Assembly: GCA_027922465.2 (NCBI GenBank)
Contig: BQMF02000289.1
Location: 310,001 to 374,000, forward strand
Reading direction: 5' to 3'
From: Turritopsis dohrnii
Lineage: Eukaryota; Cnidaria; Hydrozoa; Anthoathecata; Oceaniidae
Length of the DNA: 64,000 bases
The translations under genes were made by a program, and so were the position numbers. Below are positions 47,076 to 59,904 of this stretch, piece after piece; the stretch's first letter is position 1; every line of letters begins with the position of its first letter. The notes under the pieces are model-generated. The model made no database searches. It was given only the letters and a program-made list of their open reading frames with translations, and was not told the DNA's origin.

Positions 47076-47569
47076 CCTTATTATACGAAATTAAACCGCA
47101 TATATACTTAATTAAGCTGCACAGCATAGAAATAGTCTTCATTAAATGCGGCTTAATTTTTAGCACTGCCTACAATATTATTAACACGGCTTGATTAACA
47201 CTCAACCACGACTGACAACATTGAAACCTATCCATTTTGAGATTAAAAAGTTAAAGTTTTGATTTTTAGTTAAGATTTTTAGTTTCTTTGATACAAAAGT
47301 TGGCAACAAATCATTTCTGAATTTCGATCAGCTGGTATCATCCAAACCATTGAAAGCCATCACGTGTGGGTGAACATTCTTTACTTGGTCAATATATACG
47401 TGTAATTTTTCATGAGTAAGAGAATCCTTTAATTGCAAAAAATGAATTTATCCGTTTTTGTTTTTCAACTAATTTTTCTTTAGGTGTGTCTTAATTAATA
47501 AACATTTTTTCACAACTTATGTACATTGCGGCTTAATTAATGTGCGCTGTTTAATTTCGTGTAATAAGG
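47076..47569. mobile_element. 494-bp MITE, TA target site
   Basis: The left end CCTTATTATACGAAATTAAA is mirrored by TTTAATTTCGTGTAATAAGG on the right with one mismatch. TA flanks both ends (47074-47075, 47570-47571). Interior inverted TTAATTAAG words add to the hairpin. Likely mariner-type and non-autonomous. Confidence 0.7.
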
Positions 47570-47599
47570 TATGTTCTTTCTCTAGCATTTGTGTGTTCC

Positions 47600-49206
47600 C
47601 CCAGCAGGCACCCAACGTTTATTTAACGTTAGTCTAACGTTGGTTCTAGGTTTAACGTTACCAACGTAAAACCAACGTTATTCCAACGTTAACTACTTAC
47701 GTTAGTACAACGTTAGAAAGTTACATCAGGACAACGTTAAATTTCGTTAATTTACGTTGTATTAACGTTAGTGTTACGTTAGTTTTTACGTTGTGGTAAC
47801 GTTAGTGGTTGGTTAGAATGGAAGTCTTTTTTTAATTAGTATAACGTTAAATACTTACGTTAGTATAACGTTAGATACTTACGTTAGTATAACGTTAGAT
47901 ACTTACGTTAGTATAACGTTAAATTTCGTTAATTTACGTTGTATTAACGTTAGTGTTACGTTAGTTTTTACGTTGTGGTAACGTTAGTGGTTGGTTAGAA
48001 TGGAAGTCTTTTTTTAATTAGTATAACGTTAAATACTTACGTTAGCATAACGTTAGATACTTACGTTAGTATAACGTTAGATACTTACGTTAGTATAACG
48101 TTAAATTTCGTTAATTTACGTTACACTAACGTTAGTGTTACGTTATTTTTTACGTTGTGGTAACGTTAGTGGTTGGTTAGAATGGAAGTCTTTTTTTAAT
48201 TAGTATAACGTTAAATACTTACGTTAGTAAGGGCTATCATAAGTAAGTCCTTGAGGATGATATGAATTTTGATTCGCACTTGCTACACATTTTCGCCTTT
48301 TCAATTAAGAAGTGTATCTCTTGAAAAAACTCACTTTTACCGTGCTAACCTAGTATTTCCTCTCCATTTTACACATGGTAATATGTCTATTATATATCTA
48401 TTATATACTTCGCGCTAGTCTAGCCTTAAAACGAGAAATCAGTTTGATTATTTAATCTTGGTTTTGCTGGCAAGATCTGTACTACATGACTTGTAGATGA
48501 TAGCTAGAGTATTAGGGCCTGCTACTTGATTATTTTTAATAGAAATCTTTTACTCAAGGTTTCTGATTAATTTTGTTGTATCCCCAGAGTGTTTTGCTTT
48601 GTTAACATATGAAAGCACAAAATGTCTGTTCTATGGACATTAGTCAGCTGGAAAATAGATATCTGTTCTAGCATAAATTTCTATTGATTTTCATTTATTG
48701 CAATTTGCCGTAACCACAAGCATTCGTTTAACACCTTCACTTATATTTGTTTCTTTTTCTTCTATTAGGCATGCGTAAATATTGACATAAAAATATACTT
48801 TTCTTGTCAATTAAAGGTAAATATCAACTTCTATGACTATTCGCTGTTTTCGTCATTTGTCTTACTTTGTTGGGATGGACACCGGGATTTGTTTATAATG
48901 ACTTCAGAAGTCATTACAATGTTATAACATTTTGATGTTGTTAACGAAATTTAACGTTGTCCTGATGTAACTTTCTAACGTTATGCTAACGTAAGTATTT
49001 AACGTTATACTAACGTAAGAATTTAACGTTATACTAACGTAAGTATTTAACGTTGTATTAACGTAAGTATCTAACGTTATACTAACGTAAGTATCTAACG
49101 TTATACTAATTAAAAAAAGACTTCCATTCTAACCAACCACTAACGTTACCACAACGTAAAAAATAACGTAACACTAACGTTAGTATAACGTTGGGTGCCT
49201 GCTGGG
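47600..49206. mobile_element. 1.6-kb element, CCCAGCAGGCACCCAACGTT ends
   Basis: CCCAGCAGGCACCCAACGTT on the left is perfectly mirrored on the right. Both subterminal zones are saturated with AACGTTA/TAACGTT (47615-48237 and 48935-49190). On the left a 182-bp block recurs at 47779, 47961 and 48143. The middle (48240-48930) has no transposase ORF, so the element is non-autonomous. I cannot assign the superfamily. Confidence 0.75.
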
Positions 49207-50530
49207 TCCATTTGTTTCTGTGAATCCTCAATCAGTAAAAGTCCTAGGAATGAGGTGATATTTTGTGAAAAACAGAAGCAAAACTAGAATCCTTTAAAGT
49301 GCCATTTTGTGTTTGTGACACATTATCATGCAAGATGATTGAACTCTGGCAAAGTTATTTGTTTCAAAGATACGCTAGGGGATATGGAATTTTTGTAAAA
49401 AAAAATATCATAAAAAAGTTCTTTGCATTATTAATATAACCAGTAATTCTTCACACTTATTGTGTTTCAGTATCTTTTATCTGCTTCATCTATTATTTTA
49501 GTATTTGTTGTGACTTGGTTATGTACATTTTGCTTACCAGACAGGTCTGTTTATTACAGTGTCTAAAGTTATAGCAAGGCTATCCAAAGTTAGGACGGTT
49601 GACAGAATAAAGGGCAATAAACTTGAACAATTCATTCAGGCAGTGTAGTGATGGTGTACTGTGAATCTTCCTAATTTTGCTGAATGCGAAAAGATTCTGA
49701 TGATGAATATATACTCATAAACTATAGCAGAAACTATAGTTTGATTGACAGGTGTAGCTTTTTCATTTACAGACAGTTGAATTTGATTTGTGTTCTGAAT
49801 TAGAAAAATTGACAGTACTGGCTAGTACTTTAAAACTGGCAGCTGCAACTCATGGCAAGTCTCCTAGTCATGTCAATACTCTACTCTGATGAGGCCTTAC
49901 ACAGGTTTTTTTTATATAAGGAGTAGCAAAATCTGGCGTTTTTATTTTTGGATCCTTTCTAAACTTGTTCTGTTATTTGATCCCAGTCAATTTGTTTGTC
50001 AATTCTGCATTCATGAATGGGAGTCCAGCGACACCGTCTTTACCTCTAGTCTATATTAATAGCACATTTGCTTTTTGTCTGTCTGTCTGCATACTCCATC
50101 AGTTATACAAAATTTAATACAAATTTTTCAGATTTTTTTAACCATAGAAAATGAAAAATTTTCCCATGAATTGTCATGAACTGGATTTTATATTTTTAGG
50201 GTTGGTTAATTGAAAAGTGATTCACCCCACCCATCCTGAAATAGATAAATTCAGCTATTCCCTTAGTAAAATAGTATTTGTATATCTGTTTGCAAGTTTC
50301 TGTTAGGGATGAATTTTGTTAAATGGGCCTAGAATTAAGTGGTGCATTGTGCAGTTATACATAAATTTTTACACTTTTATTTTTAGTAATCAGCAACTGC
50401 TTGGTATTGGATCTTCATTTAACTTAATGATTGATGTCCACTTAAATTGGTAGAAAGAAAAGTTCACCTGCTCGATTAGCCAAACTCGTATGCTTGTAAG
50501 AACGTAAGCTGGAGAGTAAAAATTGAAGCT
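49207..50530. other. Intergenic DNA without recognised features
   Basis: AT-rich, with no long ORF or repeat array. Confidence 0.4.
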
Positions 50531-50533
50531 GTA

Positions 50534-50877
50534 ATAAAATCGAGTATCTGTAATGGCTTTAGTTGTTCTTGTCCATTTGATTTCTGTAAATATTACCCGA
50601 CTACTAACAAGGTTTTCATTGATCGTTATGGAAACGCGCGGGCGACCTGGTTTTCTTTCAAAACGTTTACCGATGATTACTCTTTACTTCTATGTTTTTA
50701 TATGAATTTGACTTTGGTACTTCCGTTAGAAAACAATGCGCATGTGATATGTTATGGCACTTGTTATCGGCACTTAAGAAATTGTCTTTATGGTCTGCAC
50801 AGGATATAGATCCAAATATTAAATTAGAGGAAACAACTTATATGTGTGGTCAGGCTTCTCCAGTTGTTATTCGATGA
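50534..50877 (+). pseudogene. Unidentified Cys-rich coding-like segment with frame break
   Basis: From about 50555 one frame reads CSCPFDFCKYYP, then NKVFIDRYGNARATWFSFKT and TDDYSLLL; near 50690 coding-like sequence moves by one base and continues YEFDFGTSVRKQCACDMLWH to a stop at 50875-50877. The cysteine spacing and aromatic residues look like real protein, perhaps one exon of a zinc-binding protein or a fragment of a transposon ORF. No family recognised; no partner exons found. Confidence 0.35.
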
Positions 50878-51252
50878 CTAACCTATTCAACAGTGCTAAC
50901 GTAACCTGGTCCTTTCCACCGCATATGGTTTTAATGTATCTTTGTTTTGGGGGAATAGATTTACATTTTCGATTTGCATGCCAACCAACCAAAAGCAATT
51001 CTTTCGTTTTGTAAGTAAGTGATTATAATCTTTTGATTTTTGAGCATATATTTTGCGCTGACCTTAAGGCCTATGGGCTTCTTGTTTTGATTTCTTCGCT
51101 TCACGCTAAGACAGCGAAATGATAATGGGCGTTTCATAACATTTATGGCACCGAGATTCTAGGATTATTGTAGTGTTTATTTGAATGGGGTGCCATATTA
51201 GTCTAAGTCCACAAAATGTTAGTGTCAAAGTCGCCCCACTAAATGGGGCGGC

Positions 51253-51290
51253 CAGGGGCGGATCCAGGGTTAGGCAACTTAGGCAAATGC
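51253..51290 (+). mobile_element. hAT-type end fragment
   Basis: CAGGGGCGGATCCAGGGTTA is a terminal sequence widely seen in animal hAT elements. No inverted partner is visible within 1 kb, although CG-rich GGCGAGGCGCGGCGCGC at 51431-51447 could belong to the same insertion. Confidence 0.45.
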
Positions 51291-51999
51291 CTAACCCAAA
51301 ATCAGTTAAATAATGTTTTTCACAAATTGAAAAAGGTATTGTATTACAATAATCAGAAAATAATCGAAAATATCAAGAGATTCCCGCATCAATCCGATAT
51401 CCTTTCTTTTTCGCAAATAGGATTATTCTCCGGCGAGGCGCGGCGCGCGCCATGATGTTACAAATTAATGTTTTTTACAGCTTGAGTTTATAGGTATTGA
51501 TTCTGCCCGGAAAACGACTTCTCATAGTTACATTGACAACACAGACTAGTGCCTAACGCTCACCTACATACATTTCATGTTACAAATTGAGTTCAACAGA
51601 AATATGATGTAATGTTCAAGCGTCCGTTCCTGACCTCGTCGGATCATCAATAAAATATATGGTCTTGTAGATAGGTGGGATGTTTCATCGCAAAATGGCG
51701 TCGAATATATGTTTTGGTATAGCGATTCGTTTTATCTGGAAGAAAATAATACGAACTACCAATCAAAGAAGTCTGTTTGGTAATGTAAGTAACTAGCATC
51801 CAGCTTGTTACTCAGTGGTGTTGGCTGATAACTGAACATTCAGCCTTCACATGTTAGAAGTTGCATTTTTGCGAGATATGTTATGATGCACGTGGTGGTG
51901 GTGTGTAGTGTAGGTTATAGCTAGTATAGATATTTCTCATTTAAAATATTTTGACTTGACATTTTTAATCGTGAGCTTGTACTTGATCATCTGGCAGTC
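51291..51999. other. Upstream region of the KDZ-like gene
   Basis: An ATG at 51697 opens a 29-codon frame (MASNICFGIA...) that ends at a GT donor near 51781; it could be an alternative first exon but I find no phase-compatible partner. No promoter element is identified. Confidence 0.3.
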
Positions 52000-54900
52000 A
52001 TGATAAATATGGATGATTTCCCTCAACAAGAACAGGTGAGAAAAAGAAGCTTTGTATACATTTATTATTGCCTTTGTGCGCCTTTAGTGATATAGTCTTT
52101 GTATCAAGTTTATCAATTTGTGCAAATTTATTATATTACTTGCACAATTAGAGACACCCAGGATAGTGTAACTATAGATCAGTTGCCATGTTTTAGTTAC
52201 ATAATTTTGATATGATGTATAGCTGCCTTTACAGAGGTAGAATCAGTACCAAACAACGTTACATTTAATAATGAAGATGGACCTGCAAATTCTAATAATA
52301 ATGAGGAGGAAGGTATGAATTTTCATTTGGATTTTGCTGTGTGTGGCAGTTTTACACATCAGCTTTGATTTAATATGTATATAATGTACGTATATATAAT
52401 ATGTATAGATGAGTTTCTAAGTGACATAATGTTTATAAACATTAGTGTTTTTTGCTCGATAATTGCTGTGAGTTTCAACATAAATGCTTAATAGATCAAG
52501 TCAATTTCCTACCAATATGCGCACGCATCTTGGTTGGCAATTAGATGCTCTTTGCACACTGTCGGTTAAACCGGTTCTCAGGAGGCGTTTTTAAGACAAA
52601 AAAAATTATTAAAAATAATACTCATTTAGCACTCGAAATCTATTTTTGTGAAGTTTATTAAATTTTTAGTTTAAACAGATCTTTAACTGGTAATTAACAT
52701 CAGAAACTCATCTATACTACATCTGAGATGATTTTTTATATACTAAAAAGTGACTAAATTAATATAATATACAAATCTTACTTGAAAAATTGCTGACCAT
52801 AATATACACTTTCACTTTTACACATTGAATTTACACCATGTATGGGCGAATTTCCAGAGGTGATATGACTCTTCTATGTATATATCTTTTAAAAGCCATA
52901 ATTTTTAATTTGACATCAAACAAGTTTATTTATACTAAAAGTGCACTTATAACCGTAATTTTTTAAATAAAATGCTGACAGATTCATTACAATGGTCTCC
53001 ATTGCTTTTTAAGAGAGATCAATATATACAATTTGAGTTTGTAGAAAAACAAATTTCACACCAATAGTGTTTACTGCTAAAATTCAAAATTTTCCCTAAT
53101 AGCCCCTAAATCAGTTGCCATTAGAATTTTAATAAGTTAGATTATAATATTTATATTATCTTTGTAATTGTTGCAAATGAATTTCAAATAAAAATGTATA
53201 TGTAATCGGTTTTAGATCACAAAATTGCACGTGCTTTAGAAAATCTGTTGAAATGTAGAGAAGCCATAGTTCTGGAACATAAAATCATTTCAACTTTGCA
53301 ATCGAACCTTTTAAAGTCAAATCCAAAGCTTTTTGATGCTGAAGAGTCTCTGCTTTCATTGGCTGGTACTGAAACAGTTGATGGAATCTTTTTTTGTTGT
53401 GTGCTTAAGTTGAATGATTTATTTATTGCTCGATTTTTTGAGTATGGCATATTTGAAGGCCTTTTCTATGAAGTTGCTCATAACAAGCTCAAGGTCTACC
53501 TTGGGGTTAATGAAGTACTCCCATATCAAAGCTACACTAATGTTGATGTGGAATGTTGTAGAAAGCGCAGAAATAAAAAAGAAGGTGAGGTTTTCCTGAA
53601 TCATTTTAAAAACAAGCCTATTTGATAAACTTTGTATTGAAAATACTTTCAGTGTGAATTTTAAAAGGAGAATATTGTACTTTTATTCTAGGTGGGGGAA
53701 AAAGAAAAAATTATCATCATTACCAAAGAAAAATCTGGGATAACAAAAGTAGTTTCAATAATATGATTAAGGATATACTAAAGGAAACAGAATTTGAAAA
53801 CCTGTCATGTCCAGTTGTCATGATGATGTGTTTCAATAAGGAACAAAAATGGATTTCAATAGATAGTACTGACCACACAAAACAACGGTAACACATACTT
53901 GTTTCTAATTAAAATAGTCCATTTATTAATATAATGTGGATGCTTGATGAGTATTTTTTTAAAGTGTTTGAAATGCATTTAGTGGAAGATGTGAAACCAC
54001 TATTAAGAGATGATATTGCATTACTTTTGTTATCATTTTACATCTATTGTCTAGATACTTTCTTTGTCATCCAAATGAACTTTCAGAAGATTGGGAAAGC
54101 CTGTTTATACATAGAAGAATTAACCCTGTCCCTTCCCCATTTCAATACACTGTATGGCAAGATTACTCTGTGCCTCTGTCAATAGAAGCACAGTTTGGTA
54201 TTTTAACATCAATACCAAACTTTCATAAATGGGAATGGGAGAAACCTGTCACTCGTATTCGTTTTATTCAAAAGCTGAGCACATGTACTCAATATTATCC
54301 AGGATCTCCCAGAAATAGGATTATTGGCGCGATGTGCTTCCCGCGAGATAAAGATGGGTCAGCTGCTGTTGATACCATTTGTGCAATTCTTCAACATTTA
54401 AACGGAAAGAAAGTATTTGTGAAATATGCTCCTTTGAAAAGAAAAAGAATTTCCGTTGCTTCAGCGGTATGTGATCTTAAAAAAAACCTTGTAGTGTTTG
54501 AATTGCTGTATTTTCGGAAATAATCAATGACAATAACATCGAAATGATAATATACAGTAATTTAATTGTTTCTACAGAGTATTACTAGTGAAGAACGAAA
54601 CATAGATTCATCAAGTAATGAAGATGAGTGCGAAAGCTTTGACAATGTAACAACTCTTTCAATTTTCACTACAATATGATTATAGGCATGTTGACATCAC
54701 GTCTGCAATTTTAGGATCACTTCACTGCGTCCACTGAGACAGCGGATCGTAAGGAATCGTCAGGTGTACCAGTGGTTGAATCATTCACGGTAATTTCTCT
54801 TGTGGGTCAGAAAATATCACGAAAACTATAATAGGAACTATAACTAGGCAGTTAGTCAAGGTGACATCACGTTTGAAATTTTTGTTTAGGATCACATCAC

Positions 54901-57900
54901 TGCGAATGATGAGACAGCGGATCCAAGACAATCGTCAAGTATACTTCCTGCTGAATCAACCGTGGTAATTTATTTTGTGGTTCAGAAAATACCACAAAAA
55001 CAATAACTCTTAAGTAGTTAATGACGTTAGTTAGTTCAGCTGAATATGTTGAGAAAATTCCTATGCAAGTAAAAAAAAAACGACATTACTTTTACAGGTC
55101 GACGGAGATTTGAATGATGATTTTGTTGTGGTAAATGATATGAATCCTGAACAAGTATTCTCAACTTATTTTGAAAAAGTTTTTTCTGATTAATGTATAA
55201 AATATTTTGATATTTTCTAATTTGCTTTCAGGCGATAGATCTTTTGCCAAATTTGCCGAAAGATGTCACTTTATATCAGTATTTTTGTGGCGAGTTGTTT
55301 AGTCGTGGAGTAATCCATTGGCGAGTATTTAGTGAAACCAAACAAATTGTTTTAATGAATAGCTATAACTCTGAATCAGGTCATTTTTCTGTAAGTGATT
55401 CCATAATATATATTTTACCATTCATAATTTTATATTTTATATTATATTTTATATTTTAAAAAATTACTGCATAAACCCCTTGAAATATATATACATATAT
55501 ATATATATGCTAGGAAAAAGAGTTTGTTCACGTCACTGCACAACTTCGAAATGACGCAGTATCCTTTGAATGCTCTTGTACAACATTTGCAACATTGATT
55601 TCTGGGAAATATGATGCACCAACCATGAGTTGTTGTCACTGCCGCTTGTTAAAAGAACTCCACTCGTATGAAGAGGATTGTAACGTATCTCCTCTTATCA
55701 ATATTTCGAAAGTAGAAGAGGGTATTAAAAAAGCTGCAATGCCTGTTTTACAAGTGCCATCTAAATCTTCAACAAAGAAATACTCTATCAGTGCTCCCTT
55801 TTCAGTGGCATTTGTTACAGTAACATCTTCGTATTCCGGCGCAGTTGTTAAATGCCACTCATCTACTTGCCACCTCCAAGAGGGCTCTACACGTAAACTT
55901 GCAAGCATTCAATCGTGTAAAACCCTTTGCCCTCATTTGGAACTCTTTAAAGAGTTTTCAGAAAGCGATAATATGAGCAATAATGATACTGATGATGAAG
56001 GAGAGGAAATATTCGAGGAGTCCATAACACCCGAAGCAAAGGTAAGTGAGTATTATATGATGTCTATCTTTTTAAACTTTTGATATAAAGTTTTATCAAC
56101 AGAATTTGCTACCCTGCTTTAATAATAATTATTTTATGCAATGTTTACTGCATTCCTTTAAGTGGGAGGATGTTTTTGATGTTACTACTGGTTTATGGCA
56201 TTTCAATCCCAACTCGCCTAGCAGAAATGTAGTAGATCCCGATTCTTTCTCCAGTACACTATTGAGAAACTTGAAGCACAGACGAACTGAAAATAGTTTA
56301 ATGTTTTATCCTCCATGTTTGGAAAGTCCTTGCAACTGTGAGGTATGCCGCACAAACAAACATTTCTGCTATTATGTAAAATGGAAAATGTAGCTATTAT
56401 TATAAAAGATATTAGACAAATATTAAATGTTTTATATTTGATATAATTTAGTCGGCGTGGTTTTCAGATGAATGCCCTGGTGGTATTTTGATATATTCCC
56501 ATAAAACATCATTATATGGGGATCGTGATGTACAAACAGTGGACGTATTCTCGCGGACATGTTTGAATGGATCTTGCAAAGTCCAATGGGATGGCTCCGA
56601 GCATAGTGTGTATCAGCTTTCTAAATCAACTTGTGCTGGGTATGAATTAGGTAAACAAAACATTCAGTTCAAATTATAACCATTTTAATTCAGTGACGTA
56701 TTTTATATCGACTATTCACCAGTTTATTGTAATAAAGACTGCATTTTGGGAACGGCCGGTTGTATGAAAATATAAACTTAAACCTTTCGTAATAAATGAA
56801 ATTGAGTAAACTTTTTATTAGTGCATTACAGTTTTCATGTTGCAAATGGCAACAGAATTATAGAATGTAAATCAAATGAACTGATGATGGTGAGCGGATG
56901 ACACCGTCAGCGAAACGCATTATATTAATAGAGACTAACTTTAGATACAGTCAATATTTTAACCTGTAGCCTAAATTAACATTATAATTTATAGAAACTG
57001 ACAATTCAGAGTGCTTTCGAAGAAATTTAACTAAGGTTTTCTCATACATCATAAATTTTTATTTGTTTCAGGATGGGAGTTTGTCGAATCTGTCATGAAA
57101 GCTAAACAAACATTTAAAGGTTTTCATGATTGTATGAACAACAAATATAAACGAAGTGGCTGCGAGACAAACTTCATGAGCCTTCAAACGTTCATTGATT
57201 GGTTCTTTGGTTGGGCCTCATCGATGAAGATTGATTTTCGCCAACGTTGCTCAATGTGCAATGGTCCCTCTCCCTTACTTGGATGCGATGGTACCAAGAT
57301 TGGTGTAATTTTCAGAAATGCTTCTGTGGTGCCAATTGAGACACCAATTGAAAAATGCTTCGAGCAGAGAAATATGAGGCTGGACAGATGCTTTATCCGT
57401 AACGAAAACGATACACCGAAATTGTATAGCAACGCAAGAGAAAGTCTTCGCAACGTTTCTGCAGGTATTTTGAAAGGTTCGCCTATTAATCCCGATTGGA
57501 TTACCACCGCTCGCAGTGCTCTACCAATTCAGGCTGTTGCAGCGTACGACTCTATGCTACAAAGTGAAGGACCCTTACGAAATGCTTATGCTAGTTTTTT
57601 TAAACTTTTAAGTTATGATTCATCGTTAGATGTTGTCATTCCATTAGCCATTGCAGGTCTCTTGACAACAACTGATTTTTATGACAACGTTAACGACTCG
57701 TGTGCATTGCTGGACTATTACGTTCCTGAGCTATCGACGCTTATGCAACTGTCAGTGCAAGTCAACGGATGTGTGTCACCTGATGTTGTTCTGCTGTCCT
57801 CGTACTGCTCATCCAGGGTGAGACAGATGCATGAAGAGGATGTAACCCCAACTGCTCCTGTAGTCATCCCTGAGACATACAACCCGGCAAGGTTTGGACG

Positions 57901-58507
57901 TGCCTACTACTTTACAAGTCACGGCTGCCAAATAAGAAATGTTCGTGAGTTCCCATGCGACTCAAGAAAGAAAGGGAACTTCGATTGCCAACCCGATATT
58001 GCCTGTGAAAAGAAGTTCTTCACTGTTAGCAAGAAGGGCGTATCTTTTCTATTTTTGTGGTTCTGCCCTCAACATGGTCACTGCCTTGGCTTCCACATCA
58101 TACCTGGTTCGGAGGGCAGAAAAGATCCTGCATGCTCACTGTATACACATTGTGAGAAGGCACCTGAAGCCGTATTTTATGATTTTGCGTGTAGCTTGTC
58201 GGAATATACGCACAATCGTGAAAGTGGATTTTTCAAATCCACTCGCTTTTTCCACGATGTCTTCCACGGTTTCTCTCATCGATGCTCGCCTGCTTTTCGA
58301 TGCAACCGTCTGAGAGGCTTCAACGCAGTAAACACGTCCATATGCGAGCAGTTCAACGCCTACATACAAAACATCAAAGCATCGGCAAAACTTATGACAC
58401 AAACACATTTCACGTTTTACTTGCAATTTTTTATACATTTCTGGAATAAGCAGAAATTGCAAACATTCCAAAAGAGGCTCAAAATTGCAGAGAGTGGTGA
58501 ATTGTAA
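52000..58507 (+). CDS. KDZ-type transposase-like protein with SWIM motif, 14 exons
   Basis: Exons: 52000-52035, 52237-52312, 53216-53584, 53692-53887, 54055-54466, 54578-54646, 54715-54789, 54890-54964, 55098-55130, 55232-55390, 55514-56041, 56163-56342, 56452-56650, 57072-58507. Every junction is GT-AG and every phase agrees, giving 1,280 aa. The N-terminus is acidic. Exons 3-5 form a globular domain (YGIFEGLFYEVAHNKL, IRFIQKLSTCTQYYPGSP). Exons 6-9 are an acidic Ser/Thr linker. Exon 11 holds a SWIM-like zinc site (FECSCTT...SCCHC). Exon 14 begins with CSMCNGPSPLLGCDGTKIGV and carries a core like Kyakuja-Dileera-Zisupton transposases: FCPQHGHCLGFHII, EGRKDP, YDFACSL (Asp at 58181), FHDVFHGFSHRCSP and NTSICEQFNAYI (Glu at 58346). 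HMGXB3-type vertebrate proteins share this general layout but have an HMG box, absent here. It may be an active transposon gene or domesticated. Confidence 0.75.
54690..54990 (+). repeat. Tandemly duplicated exon (exons 7 and 8)
   Basis: 54715-54789 and 54890-54964 are both 75 bp, both phase 0, and begin GATCACWTCACTGCG. The flanking intron ends are also copied (GACATCACGTYTGAAATT before and TCAGAAAATAYCACRAAAAC after), so a unit of about 175 bp was duplicated. The added exon keeps the frame and lengthens the acidic linker by 25 residues. Confidence 0.85.
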
Positions 58508-58540
58508 AGATAAAGTTATTACTACTAAAATAATAATAAT

Positions 58541-59790
58541 AATAAATCTCAAAAATTCAGAAGTGACATCCCCGAATGAAGAGGTTCCCGGGTCAGATGA
58601 CAAGTATGAGCGAGCGATACCCAACCATTTCGTCGATCCCATTCAAAAATAATAATAATAATAAATCACAAAAATTCAGAAGTGACATCCCCGAATGAAG
58701 AGGTTCCCGGGTCAGATGACAAGTATGAGCGAGCGATACCCGACCATTTCCTCGATCCGCTTCCAAAATAATAATAATAATAAATCACAAAAATTCAGAA
58801 GTGACATCCCCGAATGAAGAGGTTCCCTGGTCAGATTACAAGTATGAACGAGCGATACCCGACCATTTCCTCGATCCGCTTCCAAAATAATAATAATAAT
58901 AAATCACAAAAATTCAGAAGTGACATCCCCGAATGAAGAGGTTCCCTGGTCAGATTACAAGTATGAACGAGCGATACCCCACCATTTCATCGACCCGCTT
59001 CCAAAATAATAATAATAATAAATCACAAAAATTCAGAAGTGACATCCCCGAATGAAGAGGTTCCCGGGTCAGATGACAAGTATGAGCGAGCGATACCCGA
59101 CCATTTCCTCGATCCCATTCAAAAATAATAATAATAATAAATCACAAAAATTCAGAAGTGACATCCCCGAATGATGGGTTCCCGGGTCAGATTACAAGTA
59201 TGAACGAGCGATACCCGACCATTTCATCGACCCGCTTCCAAAATAATAATAATAATAAATCACAAAAATTCAGAAGTGACATCCCCGAATGAAGAGGTTC
59301 CCGGGTCAGATGACAAGTATGAGCGAGCGATACCCGACCATTTCCTCGATCCCATTCAAAAATAATAATAATAATAAATCACAAAAATTTAGAAGTGACA
59401 TCCCCGAATGAAGAGGTTCCCGGGTCAGATGACAAGTATGAGCGAGCGATACCCGACCATTTCCTCGATCCCATTCAAAAATAATAATAATAATAAATCA
59501 CAAAAATTCAGAAGTGATATCCCCGAATGAAGAGGTTCCCGGGTCAGATGACAAGTATGAGCGAGCGATACCCGACCATTTCCTCGATCCCATTCAAAAA
59601 TAATAATAATAATAAATCACAAAAATTCAGAAGTGATATCCCCGAATGAAGAGGGCTCCCGGGTCAGATGACAAGTATGAGCGAGCGATACCCAACCATT
59701 TCATCGATCCGCTTCCAAAATAGTAATAATAATAAATCACAAAAATTCAGAAGTGATATCCCCGAATGAAGAGGGTTCCCGGGTCAGATC
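58541..59790 (+). repeat. 119-bp tandem array of exon-like units, 10.4 copies
   Basis: Units start at AAGTGACATCCCC: 58561, 58680, 58799, 58918, 59037, 59156, 59273, 59392, 59511, 59630, 59750. Spacing is 119 bp, with single units of 117 and 120. Each unit begins after AAAAATTCAG or AAAAATTTAG and carries a 30-codon open frame (EVTSPNEEVPGSDDKYERAI onward) ending in TAA inside an (AAT)n run. The array starts about 35 bp after the KDZ-like stop codon and stops at 59790. Confidence 0.9.
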
Positions 59791-59904
59791 AGCGAGCTGT
59801 GTCATGTCATAGAGAATAATTTTCAGAGGGTTACCGACTGAAATGTAATTTTGCATATGTTGAACTAAGGTGGCATTATGTCTGACCTCTTTTACTTTTT
59901 TCTA

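Noticed and set aside
47600..49206. A CRISPR-like or satellite array of AACGTT units
   Set aside because: The spacing is irregular, there are no spacers of fixed length, and perfect inverted termini show it is a DNA transposon in eukaryotic DNA.
55486..55510. TA-rich tract as a regulatory element
   Set aside because: A simple (TA)n microsatellite immediately before the exon 11 acceptor; it probably serves only as intron sequence.
58541..59790. Continuous coding minisatellite extending the KDZ-like protein
   Set aside because: Each unit ends in TAA within the (AAT)n run and the 119-bp period breaks the frame, so no read-through protein is possible; only single-unit splicing remains an option.
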